From Sternotherus odoratus (lineage: Eukaryota > Chordata > Testudines > Kinosternidae): 64,000 nucleotides of DNA. The stretch lies in contig JAVMKO010000001.1 of the NCBI GenBank assembly GCA_032164245.1, positions 166,151,434-166,215,433 on the forward strand, written 5' to 3'. Below the pieces are notes generated by a model that was given only the letters and a program-made list of their open reading frames with translations, was not told the DNA's origin and did no database searches. Both the position numbers and the translations under genes were made by a program. Positions 48,938 to 59,457 of this stretch are shown in pieces (the first letter of the stretch is position 1; each line of letters opens with the position of its first letter).

Positions 48938-49318
48938 TGAAGGGTATGTTTGTGTTATTTGTGTTATATTTGCTATATATAAGGGTATGTTTGTGTTATT
49001 TGTGTTATATTTGTGTTATATTGTGTAATATGAAAACATATTTCAAATGTTATTTGAAAGGTACATGTGTAAAGAGAGGCATGCTGTGTCTCACGCCCCT
49101 AGGAACATTCTGGAATCACTCACCACTGGGGGAGGGGGAGTGAGCTCACCATGTGGAGTGAAGGGGAGGGGCTTCTGGTTGGAGAGACTCTGGCTTCTTC
49201 TTCTTAGCAAGGTCTTTCTCTTCCTGTGCACATTGTATTGAACTGAATCAAATAAAATATCAAAAACCCTTGATTCTGCCTGGTCTCTGACTTACTGGGA
49301 AACCACAAAATCCCAACA
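48938..49318 (+). repeat. 5' LTR
   Basis: Starts TGAAGGGTATGTTTGTGTT and ends AAATCCCAACA. The U3 start contains a duplicated AAGGGTATGTTTGTGTTATT (48940 and 48982) with TATATATAAG between; this is absent from the 3' LTR. AATAAAATATC near 49251 is the likely polyadenylation signal. Confidence 0.88.
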
Positions 49319-49345
49319 GTTTCATGGCGCAGTGAGCAGGGTGAG
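49319..49345 (+). promoter_or_regulatory. Candidate primer-binding site
   Basis: TGGCGCAGTGAGCAGGGT starts seven bases after the LTR end and begins with the TGG expected opposite a tRNA CCA end. It does not match the Pro, Lys or Leu primer sites I know. The primer is therefore unassigned. Confidence 0.45.
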
Positions 49346-50056
49346 AAATATCCTTCAGGATCACGACCTACAATCAAGTTACAGGGTGAGTTTGTTCACT
49401 TTTATTTGGTTGTGTCTCTCTGATCTGACTGGTGACTCTCATACCTTTTGTAGTAAGCAAGTCTTGGGGTTGGGGAATTCAAGGGGTTTGTTGCAGTCCT
49501 GAAACATTTTTGTCACAGTTTTAGGACACTACTTAGTGTGGGGGCAGGTTAAGCTGTAAGTTCCTCTAAGTGTTGTTGAAGGAAGAAATCAAAGAGGCCA
49601 TAAGGACCAGCAATTAGTGTAGGGGCAGGTTTAGCCATAAGTACCTCTAGCTAATGTGTTGGCAGGTCCAGCTCTCCCAGTTGGAAATTGTAATTGTGCA
49701 GATCAAATAAATTGGAAAGCTTATCAATCTGGTGATTGAGCATTTCAGTCTGGGGTGTTTAATTTAAATAAACTGTTTGTCTGTAAACAGAATTGTATTT
49801 AAAAATTTGGAGATTGAAAAATATTTAGGTTAAAAAAAAGGGAAAAGATGAAGGGATCTAGTGATCCACAACATAAAGAGTGTATAATTAGTGTTATAAC
49901 TATTGTAGCAGTAAGGTTATTAGTTTTCTTGTTGAAATATTTTGAAAAAGGAAGGGTGAAAAAGTTAGAAGCTGAGGTAGAAAAAAAAACTGCAAGTAGA
50001 AGCAAAAATGTATAAAGAAGCAGACTCGCAGGAAAAGATCTTGTCCCTCAGCACCT
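49346..50056 (+). other. Provirus leader and lost 5' gag
   Basis: Between the primer site and the first retroviral frame. I see no matrix or capsid domain; most of gag seems deleted or degraded. Confidence 0.5.
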
Positions 50057-50794
50057 GTGGACTCTACATGTGGAACAGGGGGATATCGGTCTAGTTTCAT
50101 GGCTCCAGTGAAAGTGCACAATATCCCTAATCCTAGTCAAGGGGAAAGGGACTCTGCTACTGTTAGTCACCTAGAACATACTCCTATGAGTTCATCTGAC
50201 TTGCAGAGCATGTTAAAAGAATTGCCAGCTTTACAGCTTACTAACCCAAACCTACCCTTCTGGGAACAGGGTACAGGAGAAAAGATGCACAGAATGCAAA
50301 CTCGAGGACAGAAAGGAAAAGGAAAATTGAACATGAGCTTGGGAAATAGCTTTGCTGCTGCAGTTAAAGCAACAAAAGTTGAAGGGGATAATTGCAGTTG
50401 CTTTGGAACGTTGGGCCATAACAAAAAGGACTGTTATAAAAAAGGGGGTGGAAAGGCTAGACAGTGTAAGAAATGTGACCCTAGTACTATTCTTTTTACT
50501 GTGCCTAATGATCAGGTGCTGGCAAAGCTGCAAGACATGGCTTCTTGTCTTGTACAATATGTTGATGATCTTATCTTCTCACCAGATCGCCAAACACACA
50601 TGAAAGACTTAGAAGTGATCCTGCAGCACTTAGCAGACAGTGGGGTAAAATGTATTGCTAGAAAGGCTCAGATTGCAAAGAAGGAAGTATCATATCTGGG
50701 GTATCTAATATCCAAAGGGTACAAGCCTTTAACTGTTGTCCGCATTGAGTCTATCAATGCATGCTCACGACCAATTATGGTCAGAGGAGTTTAA
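50057..50794 (+). pseudogene. ERV nucleocapsid remnant joined to a reverse-transcriptase fragment
   Basis: A 245-codon frame. Residues 1-110 are gag-like, with a basic stretch (QTRGQKGKGK, 81-90). Residues 113-126 (CSCFGTLGHNKKDC) resemble a nucleocapsid zinc knuckle, but the first two cysteines are one residue apart instead of two and the His spacing is longer, so zinc binding is doubtful. From about residue 150 the text is reverse transcriptase: catalytic YVDD at 168-171, then a palm/thumb segment ending VSYLGYLISKGYKP. Protease and the RT fingers, several hundred codons in an intact virus, are missing between them. The frame therefore reflects a deletion, not a natural fusion. It ends at TAA just before the next frame. 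Confidence 0.8.
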
Positions 50795-50800
50795 AAAGGG

Positions 50801-51295
50801 TTGGCACTTCCTAGACCATTAATGTCTCTTACATTGCACACGCATGTCAATGAGAGACATATGGCAGCAGTATTAATGCAAAAACATGGAGACAAACAGC
50901 ACCCAGTAGAATACTACTCTTCTAAACTAGATGCTGTCACTCAAGCAATGCCACCATGCCTCCAGGCAGTGGAAGTAGCTTCTATTGCCCTAAGTCAGGC
51001 CGCACCACTTATTGCTGCACAGGATGTAAATATTGTTGTGCCTCACGTTGTCCTTGTTATTTTATCAGGAAAGAAATCCTCGGCAGTCCATGTGGAAAGA
51101 TGGATTCGATGGGAAACGAGCTTGCTAATACCTTCAGTACATCTGCAACAAGCATCCTCACTAACCCCTGCTATCCTCATGCCCACCCCAGATGAGGGAC
51201 ACCCACATCATTGTTGCCTTGAGAAAAAGCCCATGGTAAAAGAAACTGAAATACCTGGTGCCCCTTGCCTATACGTGGACAGTCCTTCCTTCTAG
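50801..51295 (+). pseudogene. ERV pol connection region and start of RNase H
   Basis: The frame (164 codons) contains RHMAAVLMQKHGDKQHPVEY and SKLDAVTQAMPPCLQAVE. These are the connection-domain motifs of class I retroviral pol (VLTQ...PVAYLSKKLD...PPCL). It is followed by a WIRWE...LTPAILMPTPDEGHPHHCC tether. The last residues, LYVDSPSF, carry the first catalytic Asp of RNase H. A TAG at 51293-51295 then interrupts the same frame, which continues in the next entry. An upstream ATG is not meaningful, because in a virus this is part of Gag-Pol. Confidence 0.85.
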
Positions 51296-52222
51296 GTGGA
51301 CAGCAAACGACACACAGGATGGGCTGTTTGTACTGAAGATGCACAGATGGTGACACAAGGCAGTTTACCTGGGGCATCTGCACAAGTAGCAGAACTCCAG
51401 GCCTTAGTTAGAGCATGTGAAGCTGCGGAAGGTCATGCTGTAAACACATGTATTGATTCTAGATATGCATTTGGGGCTGTACATCATAATATTAACTTGT
51501 GGGTAAATCGGGGATTCCTGACGAGTACAGGATCCCCAATACAAAATGGGGGGATAGTGGAGAATCTTCACGCAGCCATGCAGAAACCTTCTGAAGTAGC
51601 AGTGATAAAAGTGAGGGCCCACACAAAAGGGACAGACTCTCATAGCATGGGGAATCGAAGGGCAGATGAACTAGCTAAGCAAGCAACAGTGGAAGGTAAA
51701 GAGTCACAACTGATTGCTGCAACACAATCTCCCATAAAAACCCCAAACTTTTTTGAATTACAGGACATACAACATGCTGCACCAAGGACAGAGAAATGGT
51801 TATGGATGAATAATGGGGGCAAACTGTGTGATGCTAACACTTGGAGAGGTCCAGGGAACACATTAGTGTTCCCAAATATGCTGATGGGCACTATGATACA
51901 AGTGTATCACATGCTGGGACATGACGGAGCATGGAGGGTGATCCACCGGATGTCGAACACCTGGTGGCATCCTAAGCTTAATGCAAATGTGCATAATTAT
52001 GTAAGGAGGTGTGTAACATATACTCAGTGTAATTCTGCTCTCACAGTGAAAGTGAGAATGCGTTATCAGCCAGGAGCAACACAGCCCTTCATGCATTTGC
52101 AAATAGATTTCATTGGGCCCCTACCAAGATACAGAGGGAAAGAAAATGTTCTGGTGATCATGGATCACTTTATTAAGTGGGAGAAGCTTTCCCAGTGGCC
52201 AAGGCCACTGTGTCTGATGTAG
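51296..52222 (+). pseudogene. ERV RNase H and integrase (truncated)
   Basis: In frame with the preceding segment after its TAG. RNase H: GWAVCTED, then the catalytic Glu in AELQALV, Asp in CIDSRYAFG and Asp in GNRRADELAKQA. With the Asp before the stop, all four acidic residues are present. The integrase N-terminal zinc domain follows (HMLGH ... CVTYTQC, the Cys pair more widely spaced than usual). The catalytic core starts with LQIDFIGPLP (first Asp) and VLVIMDHFIKW (second Asp). A frameshift near 52185 ends the frame before the third catalytic residue, and homology stops by about 52270. Inactive. The family is class I-like. Confidence 0.88.
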
Positions 52223-53532
52223 CTAAAACACTGATGACTGAAATAATTTCCTAATGGGGACTTTCATGAAAAGTCTACAAGGGTGAGACTCAACATGGGA
52301 CACAATAATCCCTATTTACCTTAAGGACTCCTGGAAAGCCATTCTCAGTATTGTTAAATGTTTTCATTTAATATTCTCAGTTTAAAAATGATGTAACAAT
52401 TTTGTGGTCTATTAATTGTTTTAAGTGGTTTCTAAAATTTACAAGTTTTTGAAGGCCTCATCTTAATACTGTTGTAGTGGTTTTCTGTGTTTTATTGATG
52501 TAATCATCTGGGAAAAAGCCACTGGATGTAAATGTCATTACCCAAGTTATCAAGTCTAATAGGGACTGGGTTGAAAATTTGTTAATAGCAGGGATTATAG
52601 TTTATTATAATGCTGAGAGTAGAGCTCATGTTTAATCAAGTTAGATATCATCCTAACTCAGCAACGCAGTTGGTCAGGTCCTCACTGTTATACTCAGCCA
52701 TCTATTAAAAACTACTAAAATGTATGAGCAAGCATTGGCCTAAGCATGCGGAAGAGATGTGTTATCATCCTGGCATGGTGTTCAGCATGAAAGTTGCAGC
52801 CCTGATAAGAGACTTACTCATGTCACAGGTGCCCTGTAGGGTGAGAGCTGCAGTTCTCAAAGACTGAATGTCTTCACCTTGGATGATGGCAGGGGAGTGG
52901 TCTCTGTCATTAACAGGGGCATGTTGGAACGGTCATTGCATCCTTGGAGGGGTGTTGATTCCTGTGAGTTAGGCTCCTGGATTGGAGGCTGAGCCTGTCC
53001 ACCCACTCCCATTCTCATCTCACAGACACCTGTGTAAATAAGGGCCAGAGATAACTATATAGCTTTCCCATGGGGCCACTGTTCCATCCTGGGAAGATGG
53101 GTTTTGTGTATGGGAAGCCTGAAGTCAGAACAAGGCTTATCTCAAATTTTGGGACCTGACTAAATTGGTGCACGTAATGTTTGATTTAATGAATGATATA
53201 ACAGTGAGGAAGGACTCCATTACCTGATGTGGATTTGGGTAATTAAGTTTGGCAGGCAAGCCTTGCTTGAACATCTCGTTCTTCCTATTGTGTTCAGTCT
53301 ATTAGGAGATATTATAAAATAAGTGGTAGGATAATTGCAGTGATTCGGTGGATAGAAGGGTTTGTTATTGTGAAAACAAAGATTCCAGGGGGATGGATTT
53401 GGTTTGTGTTCTTGCAATGGGTATGGGAACTTATTATTTTTATTGTAAATATCATTATGTATTATTTAATTCTGTTGCCAAAGTTGTAGTTAATTAAGTG
53501 TTAATAAGGTATTATTGTTCTTAATCAATACA
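52223..53532 (+). other. Provirus 3' part, env remnant not demonstrable
   Basis: This should hold the end of pol and env. I find only stop-ridden sequence. A hydrophobic plus-strand stretch near 53380-53470 (WIWFVFLQW, then LIIFIVNIIMYYLILL) could be a transmembrane-subunit remnant but has no diagnostic motif. Confidence 0.4.
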
Positions 53533-53790
53533 AGAAAAACAGAGTTACTTACCCAGTAACGGTTGTTCTTCAAGATGTGTTGCTCATATCCATTCCAATT
53601 AGGTGTGCATGCGCAGCGTGCACGTTGTCGGGAAGATTTTTACCCTAGCAACCTCTGCCGGGTCGGCTGTGGAGCCCCCTGGAATGGCACCTTCATGGTG
53701 CTATATATACACATACACATATACATATACACACACACACACCACAAGTTGACCCAGCGCCCCCCTCAGTTCCTTCTTGCCGGGAGCTCT
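53533..53790. repeat. DIRS-1 right inverted terminal repeat
   Basis: Contains CATTCCAATTAGGTGTGCAT, GCGCAGCGTGCACGTTGTCG and GGGAAGATTTTTACCCTAGC, inverted relatives of 59225-59385. The outermost GTTACTTACCCAGTAAC is found only at this end. A (CA)n/(TA)n expansion at 53702-53745 is absent from the other repeat. Confidence 0.88.
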
Positions 53791-53814
53791 GACAGTGGGG
53801 AAGGAAGGTGGGTT

Positions 53815-53912
53815 TTGGAATGGATATGAGCAACACATCTCGAAGAACAACAGTTACTGGGTAAGTAACCCGGTTTTCTTCTTCGAGTGGTTGCTCATTC
53901 CAATTAGGTGAC
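53815..53912. repeat. DIRS-1 internal complementary region
   Basis: 53815-53868 is the reverse complement of the right outer end (53533-53600; key words TGAGCAACACATCT, GTTACTGGGTAAGTAAC). 53873-53912 is the reverse complement of the left outer end (59363-59402; CTTCTTCGAGTGGTTGCTCA). The two pieces are joined within about 5 bp. This bipartite match to both ends defines the internal complementary region, which is thought to template completion of the circular intermediate. Confidence 0.88.
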
Positions 53913-53928
53913 TTTCAAGCCCTTACCT

Positions 53929-54970
53929 AGGCGGTGGGATCCGAGCGATTGAGCACTGTACTCAGTACCGCTGAACCAAAGGCGGTGGCGTCCCTTGATT
54001 GCCGAACCAACACGTAGTACATCGCGAAAGTATGGACCAATGACCATGTGGCGGCTCTGCAGATTTCCTGGAGCGGGACCTGCACTAGGAATGCCGCTGA
54101 AGATGCCCCACGCTCTAGTGGAGTGGGCGGAGAATGGTTTCACCGGGGAACCAGCAAGGTCGTAGCATGTACGGATGCATGTCGTGATCCAAGAGGAGAT
54201 GCGCTAGGTAGAGATTGGTAGCCCTTTCATGCTGTCCACTACTGCTATGGCGACTTGCGGAATGGCTTTGTTCATTCGATATAGAATGCAAGTGCCCTTC
54301 ATACATAGAGGGTGTGAAGGTGTTGCTCTTGCGTTGTGTTGTGAGGCTTCGGGTAGAAGACTGGAAGGAAGATTTCTTGGCTAACATGAAACGCTGATAC
54401 CACATTTGGCAGGAAGGCAGGGTGAGGTCTCAGCTGTACCTTGTCCTTGTGGAAGACCGTGTAAGGGGGCTCTGAAGTTAGCGCCCTGATCTCCGACACT
54501 TCTCGCTGAAGATATCGTGACCAGGAATACTGTTTTCCAAGACAGATACAGGAGGGAGCTAGTGGCCATGGGTTCAAACGGGGGTCCCATAAGACAGGAC
54601 AGGACCAGGTTCAGATCCCACGAGGTGATCGGCTGTCGCACTTGAGGATACACCTGGTCCAGGCCCTTAAGGAATCTAGCAACCATCAGGTTCAAGAATA
54701 CCGACTGGCCGGAGACAGTCGGGTGGAATGCAGAAATTGAAGCTAGATGTACCCTCACAGAAGACAGTGACAGACCTTGTTGTTTAAGGGAGAGCAAATA
54801 CTCTAGGATGAGCTGGATAGAGGCTGCTCGTGGGGAAACACCACTCTGAGTACACCCACCGGAGAAGTGCCTCCACTTTGCCGAGCATGTGGATTGGGTG
54901 GATGGCTTCCTGCTGCCTAGTAGGATCTGCTGGACCGGGCTAGAGCAGAGTCGTTCCGCATCTGTCAGCC
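53929..54970 (-). pseudogene. DIRS-1 tyrosine recombinase
   Basis: Catalyses integration of the circular DIRS DNA. The core-binding domain is visible: LTDAERLCSSPVQQILLGSR, ILEYLLSLKQQGLSLSSVRV, SAFHPTVSGQSVFLNLMVAR. At the box I arginine (near 54505) the frame shifts; text either side (LVTISSAR, then EVSEIRALTSEPPYT) is in different frames. The catalytic domain continues to box II, AHSTRAW (His and Arg kept, about 54120). The terminal region TFAMYY, with the likely nucleophilic tyrosine, is again in another frame, and a stop lies near 53929. Most catalytic residues are recognisable but no single frame encodes the enzyme. Its end overlaps the internal complementary region closely, as in the family. 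Confidence 0.85.
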
Positions 54971-56790
54971 ATGGAGCTTCCAAGCCGTGAGGTGACGAAG
55001 GCGGCCATGGTCCTGGGAGATCAGGTCTGGCCAGGTTGGGAGGGGTATCTGTTTTTCCACTGACATGTCCAGAAGCGAGGTGAACCAATGTTGTCTGGGC
55101 CATGCGGGCGCGATCAGAATCAGGTGGGCGCCGTCCCTCCGAGTCTTGACCTGCACCTTGTGGATCTGGGGAAACGCGGGAAAGACATACATCAGTTGGC
55201 CTTTCCAAGGAATGAGGAAGGCATCCGTCAGAGAGCCAGGGGAGCTGCCCCTGAGGGAGCAAAACTGTAGGCACTTCCTGTTGAATTTGGTGGCAAATAG
55301 GTCGACCTGGGGAAACTCCCACTTCAGGAAGATCACGCGGATTACATCTGGGCGAATCGACCATTCGTGGGATGAGAAGGATCTGCTCAGGTGATCTGTC
55401 AGGGTGTTCTGCGTCCCTGGTAGGGAAAAAAAAAAAAAGAGGCTACTGGGTGGATATTGTGGGCTATACAGAAGTCCCAGAGGAGAAGAGCCTCTTTGCA
55501 CAGGGGGGAGGATTGGGCGCCGCCCTGTTTGTTGATATAGAACATTGCTGTTGTGTTGTCTGTTAGAAGGGACACGCAATGACCTTGCAATTGTTCTTGA
55601 ATGCCTGGCACGCTAGGCGAACCGCTTTTAGCTCTTGAACGTTGATGTGTAACGCCAGGTTGTCAGATGACCAAAGGCCTTGGGTTCTGGTGTTCCCCAG
55701 GTGTGCGCCCCATCTGAGCAAGGAAGCATCTGTTACCAGAGACATCGAAGGTTGTGGGGCATGGAAGGGAAGACCTTTGCAGACTAGAGACCGGTTCTGC
55801 CACCAGGACAGGGAGGACAGGACCGTCTCGGGAACTGTGACTAGCATGTTGAGGTTGTGCCAATGCGGCCGGTAAACCATGGACAGCCAAGCCTGAAGGG
55901 GGCACAGGCGTAATCTGGCATACTTGTTGACGTACGTGCAGGAGGCCATGTGGCCCAGAAGGCTTAGACACGCTCGTGCTGTGGTGGTTGGAAAGTTTTG
56001 AATGTTTGATATAGCGGTCAACATGGCCTGAAAGCGGGCGAGGGGAAGGAAGGCCTGCGCTTGAGTGGCGTCCAGCATTGCGCCTATGAACTCCAGTCTT
56101 TGCATGGGTTCTAGGGTTGACTTTTCTATGTTGAGTAGAATGCCTAACTGCCGGAACATTGTGACGGCTAGTTGCATGTGAGCCTGGACCTGTTGTCTGG
56201 ACTTGCCCTTGATAAGTCAGTAGTCCAGGTACGGGAATACCACTACTCTTTGTTTGCAGAGGAAAGCTGCCACCATGGCCATGCACTTTGTGAAAACCCT
56301 CGGTGCCGTGGAGAGGCCAAATGGCAGGGCCGTGAACTGATAGTGAGTGTGCCCGGCCACAAAACGTAGGAAGCGTCTATGGGGCGGGAAGATTGCTACA
56401 TGGAAGTGGGCATCCTTCATGTCGAGGGCGGCATACCAGTCTCTGGGATCCAAGGAGGGAATTATAGTACCCAGGGAGACCATGCGGAACTTCAACTTTA
56501 TCATATACTTGTTGAGTTCTCGCAGGTCTGGGATGGGACTTAAAGCCCCCTTTTACCTTGGGGATCAGAAGGTAATGGGAGTAGAACCCCCTGCCCCGGA
56601 ACTCCACCGGAACCTCCTCTATGGCTCCCAAAGATAGGAGGGACTACACCTCCTGTAAAAGGAGTTGCTCATGAGAAGGGTCCATGAAGAGGGATGGAGA
56701 GGGAGGGTGGGGAAGAGGAGAATTGGAGAGAGTATCCCCTTTCCACTGTGTCCGTGGTGATTAGAGACCAGGCATGGAGGAAGTGGGATA
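54971..56790 (-). pseudogene. DIRS-1 reverse transcriptase and RNase H
   Basis: Copies the element RNA and removes it from the hybrid. Reverse transcriptase runs from about 56790: GAIEEVPVEFRGRGFYSHYL, then after a frameshift ALDMKDAHFHV, LPFGLSTAPRVFTKCM and FPYLDY. The second catalytic aspartate of the YLDD box is Tyr here, followed at once by a stop (56217-56222). The thumb includes LEFIGAMLDATQ. RNase H follows: LVTDASLLRWGAHL, INVQELKAVRLACQAF, and after another shift LLTDNTTAMFYINKQGG. A conserved DIRS segment (PQVDLFATKFNRKC; WPRQHWFTSLLDM) leads to the recombinase. An A/T-run near 55427-55438 may explain one shift. Inactive. Confidence 0.88.
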
Positions 56791-56855
56791 AACGCCGACA
56801 GAAGGGTGGGGTAGGATCCGGACTGAGGTGTGGTATGCTGTCCTTGACCGCAACT

Positions 56856-59042
56856 TCAGAAGTTCAGCTGAGGTCCGGGTGGAGGCCTATCAGGCCCTTG
56901 GGGCTGCCCCTGTTGGTGAGGGGCTGAGCAACGCCTGCCTCCCCGACCGCGGCGCCTAAAAGCATCCTGCCTAGGCCTGGGTGGAGGGTAAGGGCGCTGA
57001 GGCAACGGTCTGAAGGGGCGCCTTTGAGTGACTAGGGTATGCATTCCCAGGGACCTCATGATGACTCTAGAGTCTTTCAAGGACTGCAGGCGAGAGTGTC
57101 TTTTCAGAAAATAACCCTGAGCCCTCAAAGGATAGGTCTTGCAGGGTTTGCTGAACCTCTGCCGGGAGGCCTGATCCCTGCAACCAGGAAATGCGCCGCA
57201 TCGCCACCCCGGAAGCTAGAGTGCGAGCGGACGAGTCAAGGGCCGCTTGGAGTGAGGTTCTGGACACCTTTTTGCCTTCTTCTATGAAGGCCGTGAACTC
57301 CTCCCTGGACTCCGGGGAAAACTAGCTCTTTAAATTTAGTCATGGGAGTCCCAGGAGTTAAACACGTAGTGGCTAAGGAGGGCCAGTTGGTTTGCTACGC
57401 ATAGCTGTAGTCCTCCTGCCAAATAAACTTTGCAGCCAAAGAGGTACAGACGCTTAGCCTCCTTGGCCTTGGGGGCTGATGCCTGATGGCCATGGTGCGC
57501 CTTCTCGTTGACTGCCGAGACCATATTTTTAGCCACCTGCCGAAGGAGGTCCTGGTGGGCTGAAAGGTTGATGGGAGGGGGACCAGAAATGGTGGTTCCG
57601 GCTACTGCCTCTTCAGGCGAGGAACCAGAGGAGAGGCTGGGTACCAGGGGTTCTAAAGCCTCCTCTGGGTGGTGGAGCTCAGTCGTCGGTGACTCGGACA
57701 ATGCTGTGTGGTGAGGCTGCACTGTGGAGCATGTTGCATCCATTGACTCTGGTGGGGGACGCCCTAGTGCTGCCTCTGGCATTCTGGTCTCGGAGGGGAG
57801 TCTTGAGGCATCCAAGGGGTCACTTTGTGCCTGGTGGTAGGCCCATGGTGTCCAGAAGGGCCACTGAGTTTGGTCAGGGCCTGGATCTTGGCCCGGGTCC
57901 TGCCAATGGCTGTCTGCCTCTGCTTCGGGGTAAGTGAGTTGGTCTAGTCTCAAGCCCCCATTGGAGCGAGATGAGCCCAAGGCTGACCAGGAAGGCCACG
58001 GTGGAGCTGTTGGCCTTCTACCAGGAGACGAGTGACATGCGACTTCTGGCGAATGGCGATGCGGAGGTCCGTGAAGAGAGGACTGAGACCTTTGCCTGGA
58101 TTCCGTGCGCCGTTCGCTCCGGTACCGTGAGCCAGATCGTGACCTTGAGATTGAATGGCGGCGGTACCAGTGTGGGCTACGCCGCAGAGATTGTTGTCCG
58201 GAACGGCAAGTCGATCGGTGCCCCGGTGGGGAAAGGTGCCGAGACACTGGTCGACGCCGGGATGCAGAACGGCACCAAGAGCGTGATTGGCGCCGGGACT
58301 CGGAGCGGCGCCAGGACCGCGAGCGGTGTCAAGGCTCCTGGTACGGTACCGGGGCCCGGGGCAGAGATAGTTTGTCCCTAGATTGTATCTCTCTGGCCGG
58401 TGGCTGAGTTGTTGGAGGTACAGCTGGTGGCACCTCCGTAAGCGTAATGAGTTCGCGCGCCGCATTAAAGGTTTCCAGTGTGGAGGGCAGGCACGGCTCT
58501 ACCAGCACTCTTGGTGGGGAGCGAAGGTGGCCCAGACTCAACGGCGCAGCAATAGAGGCCGGAATCAACGGCACCGCAGTCTGACCTGACGGACCCAGAC
58601 GATCCACTGGGGGGCATGCGTCCGAAGGTGCCTGCCCTGGCTGAGGTGGCGGAACTTCTTTGTCCGGTTTCCTTTTTTTTTTTTTTTTTTTTTTTAAAAG
58701 GGACCGTGCTCTGCGTTGCACCAGATCGGTTTTCTTCGGTGCCGTGGTGTCGCGGTGCCCTGGCATGTGGGTTGGCTTCGGTGCCGGGGGAGGAGCTACC
58801 GGCGGAGCGCTGCGGACCGAGGCGGACGGGGTTACCTCTGCACCAGACGATGGCAGTGCTGGGCTCAGTGACGCATCCATTAGGAGCTGTCGTAGTCTAA
58901 AGTCCCACTCCTTTTTGGTCCGGGGCCGGAAGCTTTGGCAGATCTTGCACTTCAAGCGCTTGAAGCAGGAATCATGCGGGTCACCCACCAGCATGGGCTT
59001 CCCGCAGGACGTGCAGGGCTCGAAGCCTGGTGCCTTGGGCAT
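56856..59042 (-). pseudogene. DIRS-1 Gag-like protein
   Basis: The likely start is the ATG at 59042. Cys/His cluster FEPCTSCGKPMLVGDPHDSC then CKICQSF near the N-terminus; a lysine run (LLKKKKKKKRK) produced by a long A/T homopolymer at about 58672-58696; then an SR/Pro-rich linker. One in-frame stop lies near 58327, and the same frame continues to 57336 with KRLYLFGCKVYLAGGLQLCV and ANQLALLSHYVFNSW, the conserved core of DIRS Gag. After frameshifts near 57330 and 57110 come SWLQGSGLPAEVQQTLQDLS and a basic tail (PRPRQDAFRRRGRGGRR). It probably packages the RNA. Broken but nearly complete. Confidence 0.82.
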
Positions 59043-59224
59043 GCGCCCTCGGCAGGAGAGGTTTGGGGGGTGAGCCCCGTACCCTCTACTAACTATGTAC
59101 ACTAAGAACTATACAAAACTATAGAAAAACTCCAAACTATTTACACTAAACAAACAAAGAACTATCAGGGAAAGCTAGGGAGGGTGGAGAGACGCAAGCG
59201 AGATCTCCACAGTTCCAACAACCG

Positions 59225-59403
59225 TCACGGGCGGAAAAAAGGAACTGAGGGGGGCGCCAGGTCGGCTCCATGAAGGCACCACTCCAGGGGGCTCCACAGC
59301 TGACCCAGCGGGGGTTGCTAGGGTAAAAATCTTCCCGACAACTGTGCACGCTGCGCATGCACACCTAATTGGAATGCATATGAGCAACCACTCGAAGAAG
59401 AAG
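59225..59403. repeat. DIRS-1 left inverted terminal repeat
   Basis: Inverted partner of 53588-53790, with GGGGGCTCCACAGCTGACCC, GCTAGGGTAAAAATCTTCCC and GCGCATGCACACCTAATTGG. The outer end is GCAACCACTCGAAGAAGAAG. Confidence 0.88.
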
Positions 59404-59445
59404 TGATGTTAGTGGGGTCTAAGAATTGTCCTTAGCCCCAAAACC

Positions 59446-59457
59446 AAACAGGGGAGC
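59446..59457 (+). promoter_or_regulatory. Provirus polypurine tract
   Basis: AAACAGGGGAGC lies immediately before the 3' LTR start, the expected position for plus-strand priming. It is short, with a C at each side. Confidence 0.6.

Larger units (their letters stand above)
53533..59403 (-). mobile_element. DIRS-1 retrotransposon (whole element)
   Basis: A DIRS-type element of about 5.9 kb on the minus strand, inserted in the provirus. In its own 5'-3' order it has left inverted repeat (59403-59225), Gag, RT and RNase H, tyrosine recombinase, internal complementary region (53912-53815) and right inverted repeat (53790-53533). Elements of this class integrate by a tyrosine recombinase from a circular intermediate and make no target duplication. 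None is seen. Several stops and frameshifts disable the coding regions, but nearly the full length is preserved. Confidence 0.9.

Noticed and set aside
57971..58407. Plus-strand frames of 100-136 codons
   Set aside because: Antisense shadows of the SR-rich DIRS-1 Gag.
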